DNA of 64,000 nucleotides from positions 1,302,001 to 1,366,000 of the forward strand of contig NC_007404.1 of NCBI RefSeq assembly GCF_000012745.1, read 5' to 3'. This DNA is from Thiobacillus denitrificans ATCC 25259. GTDB taxonomy: Bacteria > Pseudomonadota > Gammaproteobacteria > Burkholderiales > Thiobacillaceae. Of this stretch, positions 49,748-59,798 are shown piece after piece. Every line of letters begins with the position of its first letter. Position 1 is the stretch's first letter. The position numbers and the translations under genes were made by a program. The notes under the pieces were generated by a model that was given only the letters and a program-made list of their open reading frames with translations, made no database searches and was not told where the DNA came from.

Positions 49748-50832
49748 GCGGCGCCGGCGAGGCAGCTATCCGCGCGCGCTTCCGCCTCGACTGGCCGGGC
49801 TTCGCACTCGACGTCGACCTCGATCTGCCGGGGCAGGGCGTGACCGCGCTGTTCGGCCATTCGGGCTCGGGCAAGACCACGCTGCTGCGCTGCATCGCCG
49901 GCTTGGAGCGCGCGGCCGAGGGCGAACTGCGCGTGCGCGGCGAGGTCTGGCAAGACGCGACGCGTTTCGTGCCGACGCACCGCCGCCCGCTCGGCTACGT
50001 GTTCCAGGAGGCGAGCCTGTTTCCGCATTTGTCCGCGCGCGGCAATCTCGAATACGGCATGAAACGCAGCCGCGAGCCGCTCGCGCGCGCCGCGCTCGAC
50101 GACGTCGTCGGACTGCTTGGCATCGGCCGTCTGCTCGACCGGCGACCCGAGCAGCTTTCCGGCGGCGAACGCCAGCGCGTCGCGATCGCGCGCGCGCTGG
50201 CCGTGAAGCCGCGGCTGCTGCTGATGGACGAGCCGCTCGCGGCACTCGACTTCGCGCGCAAGCAGGAAGTTCTGCCTTACCTCGAGCGTCTGCACGACGA
50301 ACTCGATATTCCGGTGCTCTACGTCAGCCATGCGCCCGATGAGGTCGCGCGACTCGCCGACCACCTCGTCGTCATGCAGGATGGGCGCGCGCATGCCTCG
50401 GGCCCGCTGGGCGACACGCTCGCGCGCCTCGATCTGCCGATCCGGCTCGGCGAGGACGTCGGCGTCGTGCTCGACGCGGTCGTCGCCGCGCGCGACCCGG
50501 CCTGGCATCTGGTCGAGATGGCGTTCGCCGGTGGCCGCCTCTGGGCCCGCGACAACGGCCAGCCGCTCGGCCACCGCGGGCGCGTCCGCATCCTCGCGCG
50601 CGACGTCAGCCTCTCGCGCGCGCCGGTCAGCGGAACGAGCATCCTCAACACCTTGCCCGCCGTTGTCGTCGACAGCGTCGACGACGGCCACCCCGCGCTC
50701 GTGCTGGTCAAGCTGCGCGTCGGCGACTCGCCGCTGCTCGCGCGGCTGACGCGGCGTTCGGCGCACGCGCTCGAGCTTGCGCCCGGCCGGCAGGTGTACG
50801 CCCAGATCAAGGCGGTGGCGCTGGTCGGCTGA
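49744..50832 (+). CDS. modC: Molybdate ABC transporter ATP-binding protein
   Basis: The 362-residue ATPase has Walker [13 protein letters not shown], the signature [15 protein letters not shown], Walker B LLLMDEP and the switch histidine in [10 protein letters not shown]-terminal Mop/TOBE molybdate-binding domain (residues ~290-355, [15 protein letters not shown] to [12 protein letters not shown]) may sense intracellular molybdate. It is the last gene of modABC; the next gene begins 214 bases further and is separately controlled. Confidence 0.95.
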   Translation: MSGAGEAAIRARFRLDWPGFALDVDLDLPGQGVTALFGHSGSGKTTLLRCIAGLERAAEGELRVRGEVWQDATRFVPTHRRPLGYVFQEASLFPHLSARGNLEYGMKRSREPLARAALDDVVGLLGIGRLLDRRPEQLSGGERQRVAIARALAVKPRLLLMDEPLAALDFARKQEVLPYLERLHDELDIPVLYVSHAPDEVARLADHLVVMQDGRAHASGPLGDTLARLDLPIRLGEDVGVVLDAVVAARDPAWHLVEMAFAGGRLWARDNGQPLGHRGRVRILARDVSLSRAPVSGTSILNTLPAVVVDSVDDGHPALVLVKLRVGDSPLLARLTRRSAHALELAPGRQVYAQIKAVALVG

Positions 50833-50950
50833 ACGCCGGCCGCGCCGCGCGACCAACCCCCGCTTCGTTATCTGGCGAGGTCTCCCCGCACCGCTTTCGC
50901 AATCCGTTGTCGCGCTGCGCAGCAGCCGTCGCAGCTGCGCGCGAGCCGTG

Positions 50951-50970
50951 GTAATACAACGTAACAATTC
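50951..50970. promoter_or_regulatory. Ten-base direct repeat upstream of the secreted metallophosphatase-like gene
   Basis: GTAATACAAC and GTAACAATTC are adjacent and share GTAAyacAA-like positions with a 10-base period. OmpR-family regulators usually bind such tandem half-sites. An OmpR-family regulator is encoded downstream at 53283. The link is inference, and the repeat could also be part of a promoter. Confidence 0.3.
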
Positions 50971-50975
50971 GCCAT

Positions 50976-51003
50976 CATCCGCAAGCCAATCGGCCTGCGG
51001 ATG
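50976..51003. repeat. Near-perfect 12-base inverted repeat upstream of the metallophosphatase-like gene
   Basis: CATCCGCAAGCC and GGCCTGCGGATG flank a 4-base loop (AATC), with one mismatch. It ends 43 bases before the start codon. It may be an operator or a 5' mRNA hairpin; it also follows modC by 143 bases and so could terminate that operon. Confidence 0.5.
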
Positions 51004-51046
51004 GCGCTACGCTTGGCTTGTAGCAATCACAAGGAGCCGAGGATTT

Positions 51047-53110
51047 ATGAAGAATGCGAGAAGCAGCAAAGCAAAGGCATGCGCCGTAGCAGGATTTGCA
51101 TGGTGTGCCATCGGACAGGCCTTCGCGGCGACGCCGCCCGACGTGAAGCTGACCTTCATCGAGATCAACGACCTCCACGCCAACCTGATCGGGCACAAGG
51201 ACCTCGTCCGCAAACCCGACGGCACGACGGCCGTGGCGATGCGCGGCGGCATGGCCCGCATCAAGACGATCATCGACGGCGCGCGCAGCACCAATCCCAA
51301 CACTGTCGTCATGAACGTCGGTGATACCTTTCACGGCGGCGTCGAGGCCTTCTATTCCCTCGGCAACGCGGTCGCCGGCCCGCTCAATGCGCTCGGCATC
51401 GATGTCGGCGTGGCCGGCAACTGGGACTACTATTTCACGCCCGGCATCACGCGCGCCCGCTACGGGCGCATCGTCGGCCTCGAGGACGACGTCGTCGAGG
51501 CGACGCTGCCGGGATTCGACAATCCGGTCCCGATCAAGCGCCCCAACTTCCCGAACCTCGGCGCCAACGTCAAGGACATGACCGACCCCTTCATGCCCAA
51601 GGATTTCTTCGCGCCGACGCACATGATCACGCGCCAGGGCGTCAAGATCGGCTTCATCGGTTTCACCTCGGACATCGTCGAGCAGATGCACCCGCTGCTC
51701 GCCGAAGGTATGGATTTCGCGTACGGGCTCGAGGAACACAAGAATCTGATCATCCAGCACGCGCGCGCGCTGCGGCGGCAGGGCGCCGACATCGTCGTGC
51801 TCATGAGCGAGCTCGGCATCCACAAGGACATCGCGCTGTCGAAGCGCCTGGCCGCGATGCAGTCGGCGGGCGAACTCGAAGCGGGCCTGCTCGACGCCGT
51901 GTTTTCGGCGCATACGCACGAGTTGACCGAAAAGCCGGTCGCCGTGTCCGAGGACGGCAGCCCGCTCTACGCACCCGTCGTCGAGGCGGGCAACGACGGC
52001 CAGCTGGGCCGCCTCGACGTGACGATGCGCTACAAGGGCGAGACGACGACACGGCTCGGCCTGCGCCGTGCGGTCACGGAGCAGCACTGGACGCCGGCCG
52101 CCACGCAATGGCAGATCCTCGAGGTCGGCGAGTCCGTCCCCGAAGACCCGACGGTCAAGCAGCTCGTCGACGCCGAGCGCGCGCCCTTCCTCGTGCCCAA
52201 CCCCAAGCTGCACGCGCTGCCCTTCGTCATGCAGTCGCTCAATCAGCCGATCGACACGGTCGTCACCCATATCGAGCCCGGCAGCATCGTGCACCAGGAC
52301 GCGCTGTTGTCCGGGGTCATCCATCGCAACCATTCGAACGAGAGCACCTTCAACAACGTGTTCACGCAGATGCTGCTCGACCTGAGCCACGACCCCGAGC
52401 TCGCGATCCCCGACGCGAAAGTGTCGATCTCGCCGGCCTTCCGCATGGGGGCGACGATTCCCGAAGCACGCTATCTGATGGAGAACGGCGTCGTCGCGAC
52501 GGGCGCGCTCACGCTCGAGGACGTCTATCGCTTCTTCCCGATGTACTACGGCGTGGTGACGGCGCAGACGACCGGTGCGGACCTCAAGCGACGCGTCGAG
52601 GATTCGTTGAAGCACACCTATTCGTCCGACGCCTTCAACCACGGCACGGGATGGGCGACGGCCTGGGGGGGTGTGAAGCAGACGCTCGACCTCGGGCGCG
52701 GCGACCCGCGCGAGGACGGCCAGTTGAGCCGCCTGCTGTCGCTGCGTTACGACTCGGGCGAGGAGGTCAGGGATGATGAAGTCGTCACCGTGATCGGCTG
52801 CCGGCGCCTGCCGATCGATTATGTCGGCACCGTGTGCGGGCAGCCCGGGTTCGCGAACGAACAGACGGTCAAGCGCGCGGGCGGGGTGCTGCCGATCTCG
52901 ATGATCGATCTCTTCGTCGACACGCTCAAACGGGGCTACAAGCTCAAGACGTCGAAAACCTCGGTCGAGGACCTGAGCCGGTTCGCGATGTTTCCGTCGA
53001 CCCCCTTCATCCAGCCGCTCGAAGGGACCGGCGGATACGTCCAGCCGGCGCCGACTGAGGACCCCTGCGGCTATCTCAAATGGAAGTGCCAGCCCGATCA
53101 GCCGCTCTGA
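51047..53110 (+). CDS. Secreted 5'-nucleotidase/SoxB-superfamily protein with altered active site (copy 1)
   Basis: The 687-residue protein starts at ATG 51047, ten bases after AAGGAG; its signal peptide ends at FAWCAIGQAFA. The metallophosphatase fold shows Asp42/His44 (NDLHANL), Gly92-Asp93 (GDTFHGG), Gly124-Asn125-Trp126-Asp127-Tyr128, Glu255 (MSELG) and His289/His291 (SAHTHE). In classical 5'-nucleotidases the third motif is GNHE/D and the fourth SH; here the histidines are Trp and Glu. A C-terminal nucleotidase-like domain (residues ~400-640) follows. A paralogue at 61389 shares both changes. Substrate unknown; phosphate-ester cleavage should not be assumed. Confidence 0.82.
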   Translation: MKNARSSKAKACAVAGFAWCAIGQAFAATPPDVKLTFIEINDLHANLIGHKDLVRKPDGTTAVAMRGGMARIKTIIDGARSTNPNTVVMNVGDTFHGGVEAFYSLGNAVAGPLNALGIDVGVAGNWDYYFTPGITRARYGRIVGLEDDVVEATLPGFDNPVPIKRPNFPNLGANVKDMTDPFMPKDFFAPTHMITRQGVKIGFIGFTSDIVEQMHPLLAEGMDFAYGLEEHKNLIIQHARALRRQGADIVVLMSELGIHKDIALSKRLAAMQSAGELEAGLLDAVFSAHTHELTEKPVAVSEDGSPLYAPVVEAGNDGQLGRLDVTMRYKGETTTRLGLRRAVTEQHWTPAATQWQILEVGESVPEDPTVKQLVDAERAPFLVPNPKLHALPFVMQSLNQPIDTVVTHIEPGSIVHQDALLSGVIHRNHSNESTFNNVFTQMLLDLSHDPELAIPDAKVSISPAFRMGATIPEARYLMENGVVATGALTLEDVYRFFPMYYGVVTAQTTGADLKRRVEDSLKHTYSSDAFNHGTGWATAWGGVKQTLDLGRGDPREDGQLSRLLSLRYDSGEEVRDDEVVTVIGCRRLPIDYVGTVCGQPGFANEQTVKRAGGVLPISMIDLFVDTLKRGYKLKTSKTSVEDLSRFAMFPSTPFIQPLEGTGGYVQPAPTEDPCGYLKWKCQPDQPL

Positions 53111-53168
53111 AGTCACGACGTCAGCCGCCGTGACCGCTTGACGGTTCACGCAAACCGCTGAAATATGG

Positions 53169-53202
53169 AGCCCCGGAATCTGTTCCGGGGCTTCTTTTTT
53201 TT
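53169..53202 (+). terminator. Rho-independent terminator
   Basis: AGCCCCGGAA and TTCCGGGGCT form a perfect 10-base-pair stem with a TCTG loop, followed by TCTTTTTTTT. It lies 58 bases after the metallophosphatase-like gene and is the clearest terminator in the window. It isolates that gene from the two-component genes downstream. Confidence 0.9.
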
Positions 53203-53282
53203 CTCAGCTTATCCCTCGCTGCCGCCCGCGGTCCCTGCGCCGCGGGCGGCGCGCCTGCGTGAACACCGTGATACATCCCCCT

Positions 53283-53977
<695 letters not shown>

Positions 53978-53981
<4 letters not shown>

Positions 53982-55276
53982 AGCTGCTGCCAGGCAGTTT
54001 TTACTATCGAACCGCGGCGGCGCTGTTCATCGCCACGCTGGCGAGTTCGGTCCTGCTCGTCGGCATCGGCTGGCTGCTGGTCGGCAAACCGATGGTCAAG
54101 CACCAGGCGATGACCTTCGCCAGGCAGATCCAGAACGCCGCCGACACCTATCGCATCGTCGCCGGGCCCCGACGCGCCGAATTTCTTGCGCACCTCGAGC
54201 GCGACCAGGCCCTGACGCTCGAGCCGGGGGCGACATCGGCGCTGAGCGGCGAACGTCCGCGCCTGCCGTATTTCGGCCATCTCGAAGCGGCGGTCTCGCA
54301 ACTCGCCGGCAGGCCGGTCCCGCTGCTGCGGCGCGGTGAGGTGTATTCCTTCGATTTTCCGCTCGGCGACACGCGGCTGCGTTTTCATTTCAACGAAAAC
54401 AGGACCGGTGCGGCGCCGGTCCTCGCGCTCTCGGCGATGACCGTGTTCGCGGTCCTCTCGAGCCTGCTGGCGGCCGTGCTCGTCGGCAAGTACACGGCGC
54501 GCCCGATCGAGACGATCGCCCACCGCACCGAGGCCCGGCACGAAAGCGGGCTGCGCGGGCCGATTCCCGAGGAGGGGCCGCGCGAGCTGCGCGAAATCGT
54601 CCGCAACTTCAACCAGATCAGTTCGCAGAACCGCGACCTGATCAACAGCAGTTCGATCATGCTCGCCGGCATCTCGCACGACCTGCGCGCGCCGATCACG
54701 CGTGCGCGCATGGCCCTCGAACTCGCGCGCGCAAGCATGGACGAGAGCCTGGCGCTGCGCATCGAGCGCGCGCTGATCCAGATGGAAACGCTGATCGCGC
54801 AATATCTCGACTTCACCGGCGGCAGCATCAAGGAGGGCGCCTCACCGCTCAACATCTCCGCGCTGCTCAGGGAGGTGATGCAGACCCACAAGCATTCCGA
54901 AATCCATCTCGACGTGTCGTGCGAGGAGGTCGCCTACCTGCCGTCGCGCGCGTTCATCCGCTGCGCACAGAACCTGATCGACAACGCGGTCAAGCACGGC
55001 CGTGGCGCGCCGATCGACGTCTCGTTCCGCAAGAGCGCGTCGATCTGGACGCTCGAAATCGCCGACCGGGGCCCGGGCATCCCCGACGCCCAGCTCGAGC
55101 GCGTCTTTCAACCCTTCCTGCGCCTCGACAACGCGCGCACTCAGACCGGAAGCGGACTCGGGCTCTCGATCGTCCAGGAAATCTGCCGCACCCAGGGCTG
55201 GTTCATCACGCTGCTGCCGCGCCCCGGCGGCGGCCTGATCGCGCGCCTGGCCCTGCCGGTCGCGGTGCAGAGTTGA
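53978..55276 (+). CDS. EnvZ/OmpR-type sensor histidine kinase
   Basis: The 432-residue protein starts at GTG 53978, overlapping the regulator stop. It has two membrane helices (~10-35, ~150-170) around a periplasmic sensor of ~115 residues, then HAMP, HisKA with His234 (LAGISHDLRAPITR), and HATPase (NLIDNAVKHGRG, GSGLGLSIVQEICR). The signal is not known. It should phosphorylate Asp54 of the upstream regulator. Confidence 0.92.
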
Positions 55277-55408
55277 GCAGGCCGCAAACGCTTCGCAGGG
55301 ATGGCGGCCCGCGGCGCTGCCGGCACGTCGGGCGCCGCGCCCGGGTCCGCGCGCACGATCCGACCCGCAGACGCGCTTTATCCGGGTGTCTTGTGCTTCA
55401 CTAGCGGT

Positions 55409-58400
55409 ATGAGGTGTCTGCTGCTGGTCCGCTTCGTCAGTTCGTTCTGCCTGCTGCTCGGCGCGGCGGTGCTCTTTTTCGCGCTCGCCGGCGCACCGCG
55501 CGACCTTGCCCCGCTTGTCGACGCGGTGAGCCCGAAGAGTGCGCTCATCATTGTTTTCGCGGCGCTGACCCTGATCCTCGGCGAACTTGACGCACGCTGG
55601 GCGCGGCGCGTGCGCGTCGGCCTGGGCGCGGGAATCGTCGTGCTCGCCGCACTCACGCTTGTCCAGCAGGGCCTGCGTCTATATCCCCACCTGGCGGCCT
55701 GGCCCTGGGCGCTGCTTTTGAGCCTCGACGTGGGGATCCCTGCCGGCGCCGAGACCTTCCGCGCCGTGAACATGGCGACGACCGCAGCCCTCGGCTTTGC
55801 GCTCTTCGGCGTCGCACTGATATTGCTCGAGCGGCTCGGACGCCCCGTGGTGCTGTGGACCGTTCAGCTGCTGTGCGCGGTCTGCTTCATGCTCGCGCTG
55901 ATGGTCGTCATGATCCACGTAATGGGCGTGTCCTTCGTGCTCGACGGTGAGGCGCCGGCCGGTCGGGAAGCGGGCTGGCCCGCGGCGGCGGCGCTGCTGC
56001 TGTTGAGCGTCGGGCTTTATTTCGGCGTCAGCCGCCACGCGGAGGCCCGCGCGTACTACGCCCGCTACGAAGACCACAAGATCATCGGCGTGACGACCTT
56101 TCTGCTGCTCGTGACCGCAGTCGGTGCGGGGCTCGCCGGCGCCGGCATCCTCTTGCGCCAGTCCTACGAGGTGTCGCAACAGACGCTGAAGCAGACTCAG
56201 GCAAGCAAGGCCATCCTGTTCCACGACACGCTCATCGCCGCGCAGAACCAGGCCTTGCGCGTCGCGCGGCTGGTGGGCGAACTCGAGGGCAGCCACCTCC
56301 GGTCGCTTTTCCTTGGCCTCAACGATTCGCGCACGGCCACTGACGGCGCGCAAAAGAACTACGAACTGGCGGCGCTCGAGATCATCGAGCCCGACCTCGG
56401 CCGGACCGTGGCGCTCGGCGAGATCGGCGGCGAAACGGCTCGCGTCGCGCTGCGCGAACCGGCGAACACCTGGCTCGTGCGGCGCGGCGCCTGGCTGCTC
56501 GAAAGCCATATCCCGATCGCGCGGGCCGGCGGCTTCACGGGCACGCTCGTCACCCACATCCGCCTGCACCGCGTCGAGCAGCTGCTCGAGCAGGCGCGCG
56601 GTCTCGGGCAGACCGGCGCGCTGGTCGTCTGCGCGCCGCGCGACGCGACGAGCATGCAATGCCTGCCTTCCCGGCAAAACCCGCAGCACGGGCGCGTCAT
56701 GCTGCAGCGCGTCGGGCCGCCCTTGCCGATGGCGCGCGCGCTCGCCGGCGAAGAGGGCATCGCCGTCGCTTACGACAACTTCGGCGTCAACGTCATCTCC
56801 GCCTACGGGCCGATCGGTTCGACCGGTCTCGGCATGGCACAAAAAATCGCGACCGCCGAGCTCTACGCGCCGCTGCGTGAACGCCTTGGCCTGGTCGTCG
56901 CCAGCGTGCTCGGGCTCACGCTCGTGGGGGCGGCGCTGCTCTGGCGTCTCGTTCACCCGCTGACCTCCCGGCTGCTCGAGACCCGGGCGTATCTGCAGGG
57001 GCTGACGAACAGTGTTCCGGAAGCGGTCATCACGACCGACGAAGGCGGTGGGATCAAGACGTGCAATCCGGCGACGACCGCGCTGTTCGGATACCTCGAG
57101 CCCGAGCTTCAGGCACGGAAAATCGGCGCGCTTTTCGCACCGACGTCGGCGGTCGCCGAGCGGGCGGACGAACTGATCGACAGCAGCGGAAGGATGCGCA
57201 GCACCGGCAAGGTCGCGCTCGAGCGCCTCGGCAGCCGGAAGGACGGGACGAGCTTCCCGGTCGAACTGACCGTCACGCCATTCAACCTCGAGGGCAAACG
57301 GCGTTTCGTCGCGGTCGTGCGCGACGTGTCCGCGCGGCAGGCGGCCGAAGAGGCCTTGCACCGCAGCGAGGAGATGTTCCGCGCGCTGGTCGACAACGCC
57401 CCGGACGTCATCATCCGCATCGACCGCGGGCACCGTCGGCTGTACGCCAACCCCGCGTTCGAGACGATCACCGGCCTGGCGCGGCACGCCGTCATCGGCA
57501 AGACGCACGAGGAATCGGGCATGGCCGCGCTGGTGAGTCTCGATTGGTACGGGACGGTCGACGAAGTGTCCGAAACGGGGCAGGACAAGGTCGTCGACTT
57601 CACACTGCACGGCCCGGCCGGGCCCCGCTTTCTCCAGGTCCGTTTCGTTCCCGAGCGGGCGCGCGACGGGTCCGTCCAGTCCGTCCTCGCGCTGGGCCGG
57701 GACGTCACCGTGGCGAAACAGGCGGAGGCCGTCCTGCGCGAGAGCGAGAACCGCCTGCGGCGGATCACGGGCCACGTGCCCGGCATGGTTTTCCAACTCG
57801 TGAGCGCGCCGGGCGCGGAGCCGACGTTCAGCTACGTCAGCGAAGGGGCGAGCGCGCTCTGCGGGCTGGCGAGCGAAACGGTGCTGGCCGACGCGCCACG
57901 CTTCCTGGATCTGATTTTCGACGAGGACCGGCCGCTGTTCGAGCAGTCGATGGCGCAGTCGGCGCGCGGGCTCTATCCGTGGAGTTGGGAAGGGCGGATA
58001 CGCGCGGGGAGCCTCGGCGAAACCTGGGTCAGCCTGCGCGCTACGCCAACGCTGCTGCTCGACGGCGGCGTGGTCTGGGATGGCATCATTCTCAACGTGA
58101 CCCAGACCAAGCTCAACGAACTCGAACTGCGGCAGTCGCGCGAATCCCTGCGGCTGCTGACGGCTCACCGCGAGGCAGTGCGCGAAGACGAGCGCAAGCA
58201 TATCGCGCGCGAGATCCACGACGAACTCGGACAATTGCTCACCGCGCTGCGCATGGAGGTTTCCGCGGTCGGCATGGCCTTCGGCCGCGATAATCCGGAA
58301 CTGGACGAGAAAGTGCGGTCGATGAAAACGGTCATCAACCAGACGATCCAGACGGTTCGCCAAGTGGCGACGTCCTTGCGCCCGGCCGCGCTCGACCTCG

Positions 58401-58807
58401 GGCTCGAGACCGCGATCGACTGGCTGGCGAGCGAGTTCTGCAAGCGTAACGCGGTCGAGTGCGCGGTCGCGATTCCGGGCGAGATCGCGCTCGACGAAGT
58501 CCGCGCGACCGCGCTGTTCCGTATCCTGCAGGAAACGCTGACCAACATCGCGCGTCACGCCGGCGCGACCTCGGTCTCGATAAAACTGAAAACGACCGGC
58601 GAGGAGATCTGCTTGAAAGTCACCGACAACGGCCGCGGCTTCGACCCCGAGGAAGCGAAGCAGGGCGGCAGCTTCGGCTTGAAGGGAATCGCCGAACGCG
58701 TACTCATCCTCGGCGGAACGATGACGATAAAAAGCGCACCGGGGCAGGGGGCGGAACTCGCGGTCTGCATCCCGGCCGCGGACCCGGCAAGCGGAGGGGT
58801 GCAATGA
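55409..58807 (+). CDS. Large membrane sensor histidine kinase with 7 TM, periplasmic sensor and three PAS domains (NarL-type)
   Basis: From ATG 55409 the protein has 1132 residues; an ATG at 55301 would add 36 poorly conserved residues. About seven membrane helices occupy residues 1-270, then a sensor domain up to ~490, one more helix ~493-515, PAS domains ~532-650, ~659-770 and ~784-900, HisKA_3 with His937 (REIHDELGQLL), and HATPase (ETLTNIARHAGATSVSIKL, quoted in part; NGRGFDPEE). The overlapping response regulator is its partner. The length and mix of intra- and extracytoplasmic sensors suggest integration of several signals. The ligands are unknown. Confidence 0.88.
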   Translation: MRCLLLVRFVSSFCLLLGAAVLFFALAGAPRDLAPLVDAVSPKSALIIVFAALTLILGELDARWARRVRVGLGAGIVVLAALTLVQQGLRLYPHLAAWPWALLLSLDVGIPAGAETFRAVNMATTAALGFALFGVALILLERLGRPVVLWTVQLLCAVCFMLALMVVMIHVMGVSFVLDGEAPAGREAGWPAAAALLLLSVGLYFGVSRHAEARAYYARYEDHKIIGVTTFLLLVTAVGAGLAGAGILLRQSYEVSQQTLKQTQASKAILFHDTLIAAQNQALRVARLVGELEGSHLRSLFLGLNDSRTATDGAQKNYELAALEIIEPDLGRTVALGEIGGETARVALREPANTWLVRRGAWLLESHIPIARAGGFTGTLVTHIRLHRVEQLLEQARGLGQTGALVVCAPRDATSMQCLPSRQNPQHGRVMLQRVGPPLPMARALAGEEGIAVAYDNFGVNVISAYGPIGSTGLGMAQKIATAELYAPLRERLGLVVASVLGLTLVGAALLWRLVHPLTSRLLETRAYLQGLTNSVPEAVITTDEGGGIKTCNPATTALFGYLEPELQARKIGALFAPTSAVAERADELIDSSGRMRSTGKVALERLGSRKDGTSFPVELTVTPFNLEGKRRFVAVVRDVSARQAAEEALHRSEEMFRALVDNAPDVIIRIDRGHRRLYANPAFETITGLARHAVIGKTHEESGMAALVSLDWYGTVDEVSETGQDKVVDFTLHGPAGPRFLQVRFVPERARDGSVQSVLALGRDVTVAKQAEAVLRESENRLRRITGHVPGMVFQLVSAPGAEPTFSYVSEGASALCGLASETVLADAPRFLDLIFDEDRPLFEQSMAQSARGLYPWSWEGRIRAGSLGETWVSLRATPTLLLDGGVVWDGIILNVTQTKLNELELRQSRESLRLLTAHREAVREDERKHIAREIHDELGQLLTALRMEVSAVGMAFGRDNPELDEKVRSMKTVINQTIQTVRQVATSLRPAALDLGLETAIDWLASEFCKRNAVECAVAIPGEIALDEVRATALFRILQETLTNIARHAGATSVSIKLKTTGEEICLKVTDNGRGFDPEEAKQGGSFGLKGIAERVLILGGTMTIKSAPGQGAELAVCIPAADPASGGVQ

Positions 58808-59433
58808 TCCGAGTGCTGATCGCAGACGACCATGCCGTCGTCCGCCAGGGCCTGCGGCACGTGCTGTCCGCCTCGCCCGACATCGTCGTCGCCGCCGAGG
58901 CGGCGGACGGATTCGAGGTGCTCGAGAAGATCCGCAAGGAGGCCTTCGATCTTGTCTGCCTCGACCTGTCGATGCCGAATCTGAGCGGTATCGACCTGAT
59001 CAAGCGGATTAGGCTCGACTGCACGACCTTGCCGATCCTCGTCCTCAGCATGCACAACGAGGCGCAGTTCGCGGCACGCGCGCTGAAGGCAGGCGCGGCC
59101 GGCTATCTGACCAAGGACAGCGACCCCGAAACGCTGATCGGGGCGATCCGCAAGGTCGCCTCGGGCCGGAAGTTCATCGACCCGACGCTGGTCGACGAAT
59201 TGATCTTCGAAAAAATCCTGACCGACGAGCGCGCGCCGCACGAGCAACTGTCCGATCGCGAATTTCAGATCGTCCGGCTGATCGCGCAGGGCGAATCGCT
59301 GAACCAGATCGCCGACAAGCTCTCGCTCAGCGCCAAGACGATCAGCACCTACAAGGCGCGAAGCATGCAGAAGCTGGGTATTTCGAACCATACCGAGCTC
59401 GTGCGCTACGCCATCGCCCACCATTGGATATGA
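58804..59433 (+). CDS. NarL/LuxR-family response regulator
   Basis: The 209-residue protein starts at the ATG overlapping the kinase stop (ATGA). Its receiver has Asp54 (VCLDLSMPNLSG) and Lys in YLTKDSDP; the LuxR-type helix-turn-helix lies at ~145-205 (LSDREFQIVRLIAQGESLNQIA, quoted in part, then SLSAKTISTYKARSMQKLG). It is the output of the large kinase. The 365-base intergenic region after it contains a twice-repeated motif that could be its operator before the NHL gene. Confidence 0.93.
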   Translation: MIRVLIADDHAVVRQGLRHVLSASPDIVVAAEAADGFEVLEKIRKEAFDLVCLDLSMPNLSGIDLIKRIRLDCTTLPILVLSMHNEAQFAARALKAGAAGYLTKDSDPETLIGAIRKVASGRKFIDPTLVDELIFEKILTDERAPHEQLSDREFQIVRLIAQGESLNQIADKLSLSAKTISTYKARSMQKLGISNHTELVRYAIAHHWI

Positions 59434-59462
59434 TCGCGCGCCGTCACTTCTGCGCTCGCGCG

Positions 59463-59479
59463 TAGGGATTCCCTTACAG
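59463..59479. promoter_or_regulatory. Repeated motif, copy 1 (GGGATTCCCTTACAG)
   Basis: TAGGGATTCCCTTACAG contains the palindrome GGGAttCCC extended by TTACAG. A near-copy lies 138 bases downstream (59601). The position between the NarL-type regulator and the NHL gene makes it a candidate operator. Confidence 0.35.
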
Positions 59480-59600
59480 ACAGACGGGCCGCTTCGCCGC
59501 CTGCGAATCGGCCCGCGAGCCCAGGCCGGGCGCGCTGCTCGGCCCCGATGCGGGCCGTCTCGCCTGCCGCATCTTCTGATTTTTCACCTCGACGGGCGCG

Positions 59601-59616
59601 CCGGATTTCCCTACAG
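59601..59616. promoter_or_regulatory. Repeated motif, copy 2 (CGGATTTCCCTACAG)
   Basis: CCGGATTTCCCTACAG repeats GGATT-CCC-TACAG of copy 1. It lies about 180 bases before the NHL start codon. Confidence 0.35.
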
Positions 59617-59798
59617 CGCCGTCAGCCCATCACCCGAAATGCTTCCTGCGCCGCATCGCGCGATTGCGGCTTCCACACGCTGATCTTCAGCCGCACCTGA
59701 TTTTTTCCAAGCGCGTCCCCACGCACCATAGCGCCTCCGAACAACGGGCTCGCCCGATCGGTTTTTGTCAGCCAAGACCAACTGTTAGAGGAAGCGCA

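Larger units (their letters stand above)
59434..59798 (+). promoter_or_regulatory. 365-base intergenic region before the NHL-repeat gene
   Basis: No gene is evident in the + direction. The region holds two copies of a motif ending CCCT(T)ACAG (59463-59479, 59601-59616) and a longer inverted repeat GGCCCGC/GCGGGCC (59510-59516 with 59550-59556), which could serve as a terminator for the regulator gene. Short T-rich tracts lie at about 59576-59585 and 59701-59707. The ribosome-binding site of the next gene is GAGGAAG at about 59788. Confidence 0.5.

Noticed and set aside
50777..51046. An open frame extending the first metallophosphatase-like protein about 90 codons upstream, into modC.
   Set aside because: ATG 51047 has a good ribosome-binding site and is followed directly by a signal peptide; the extension is only the open out-of-frame part of modC.
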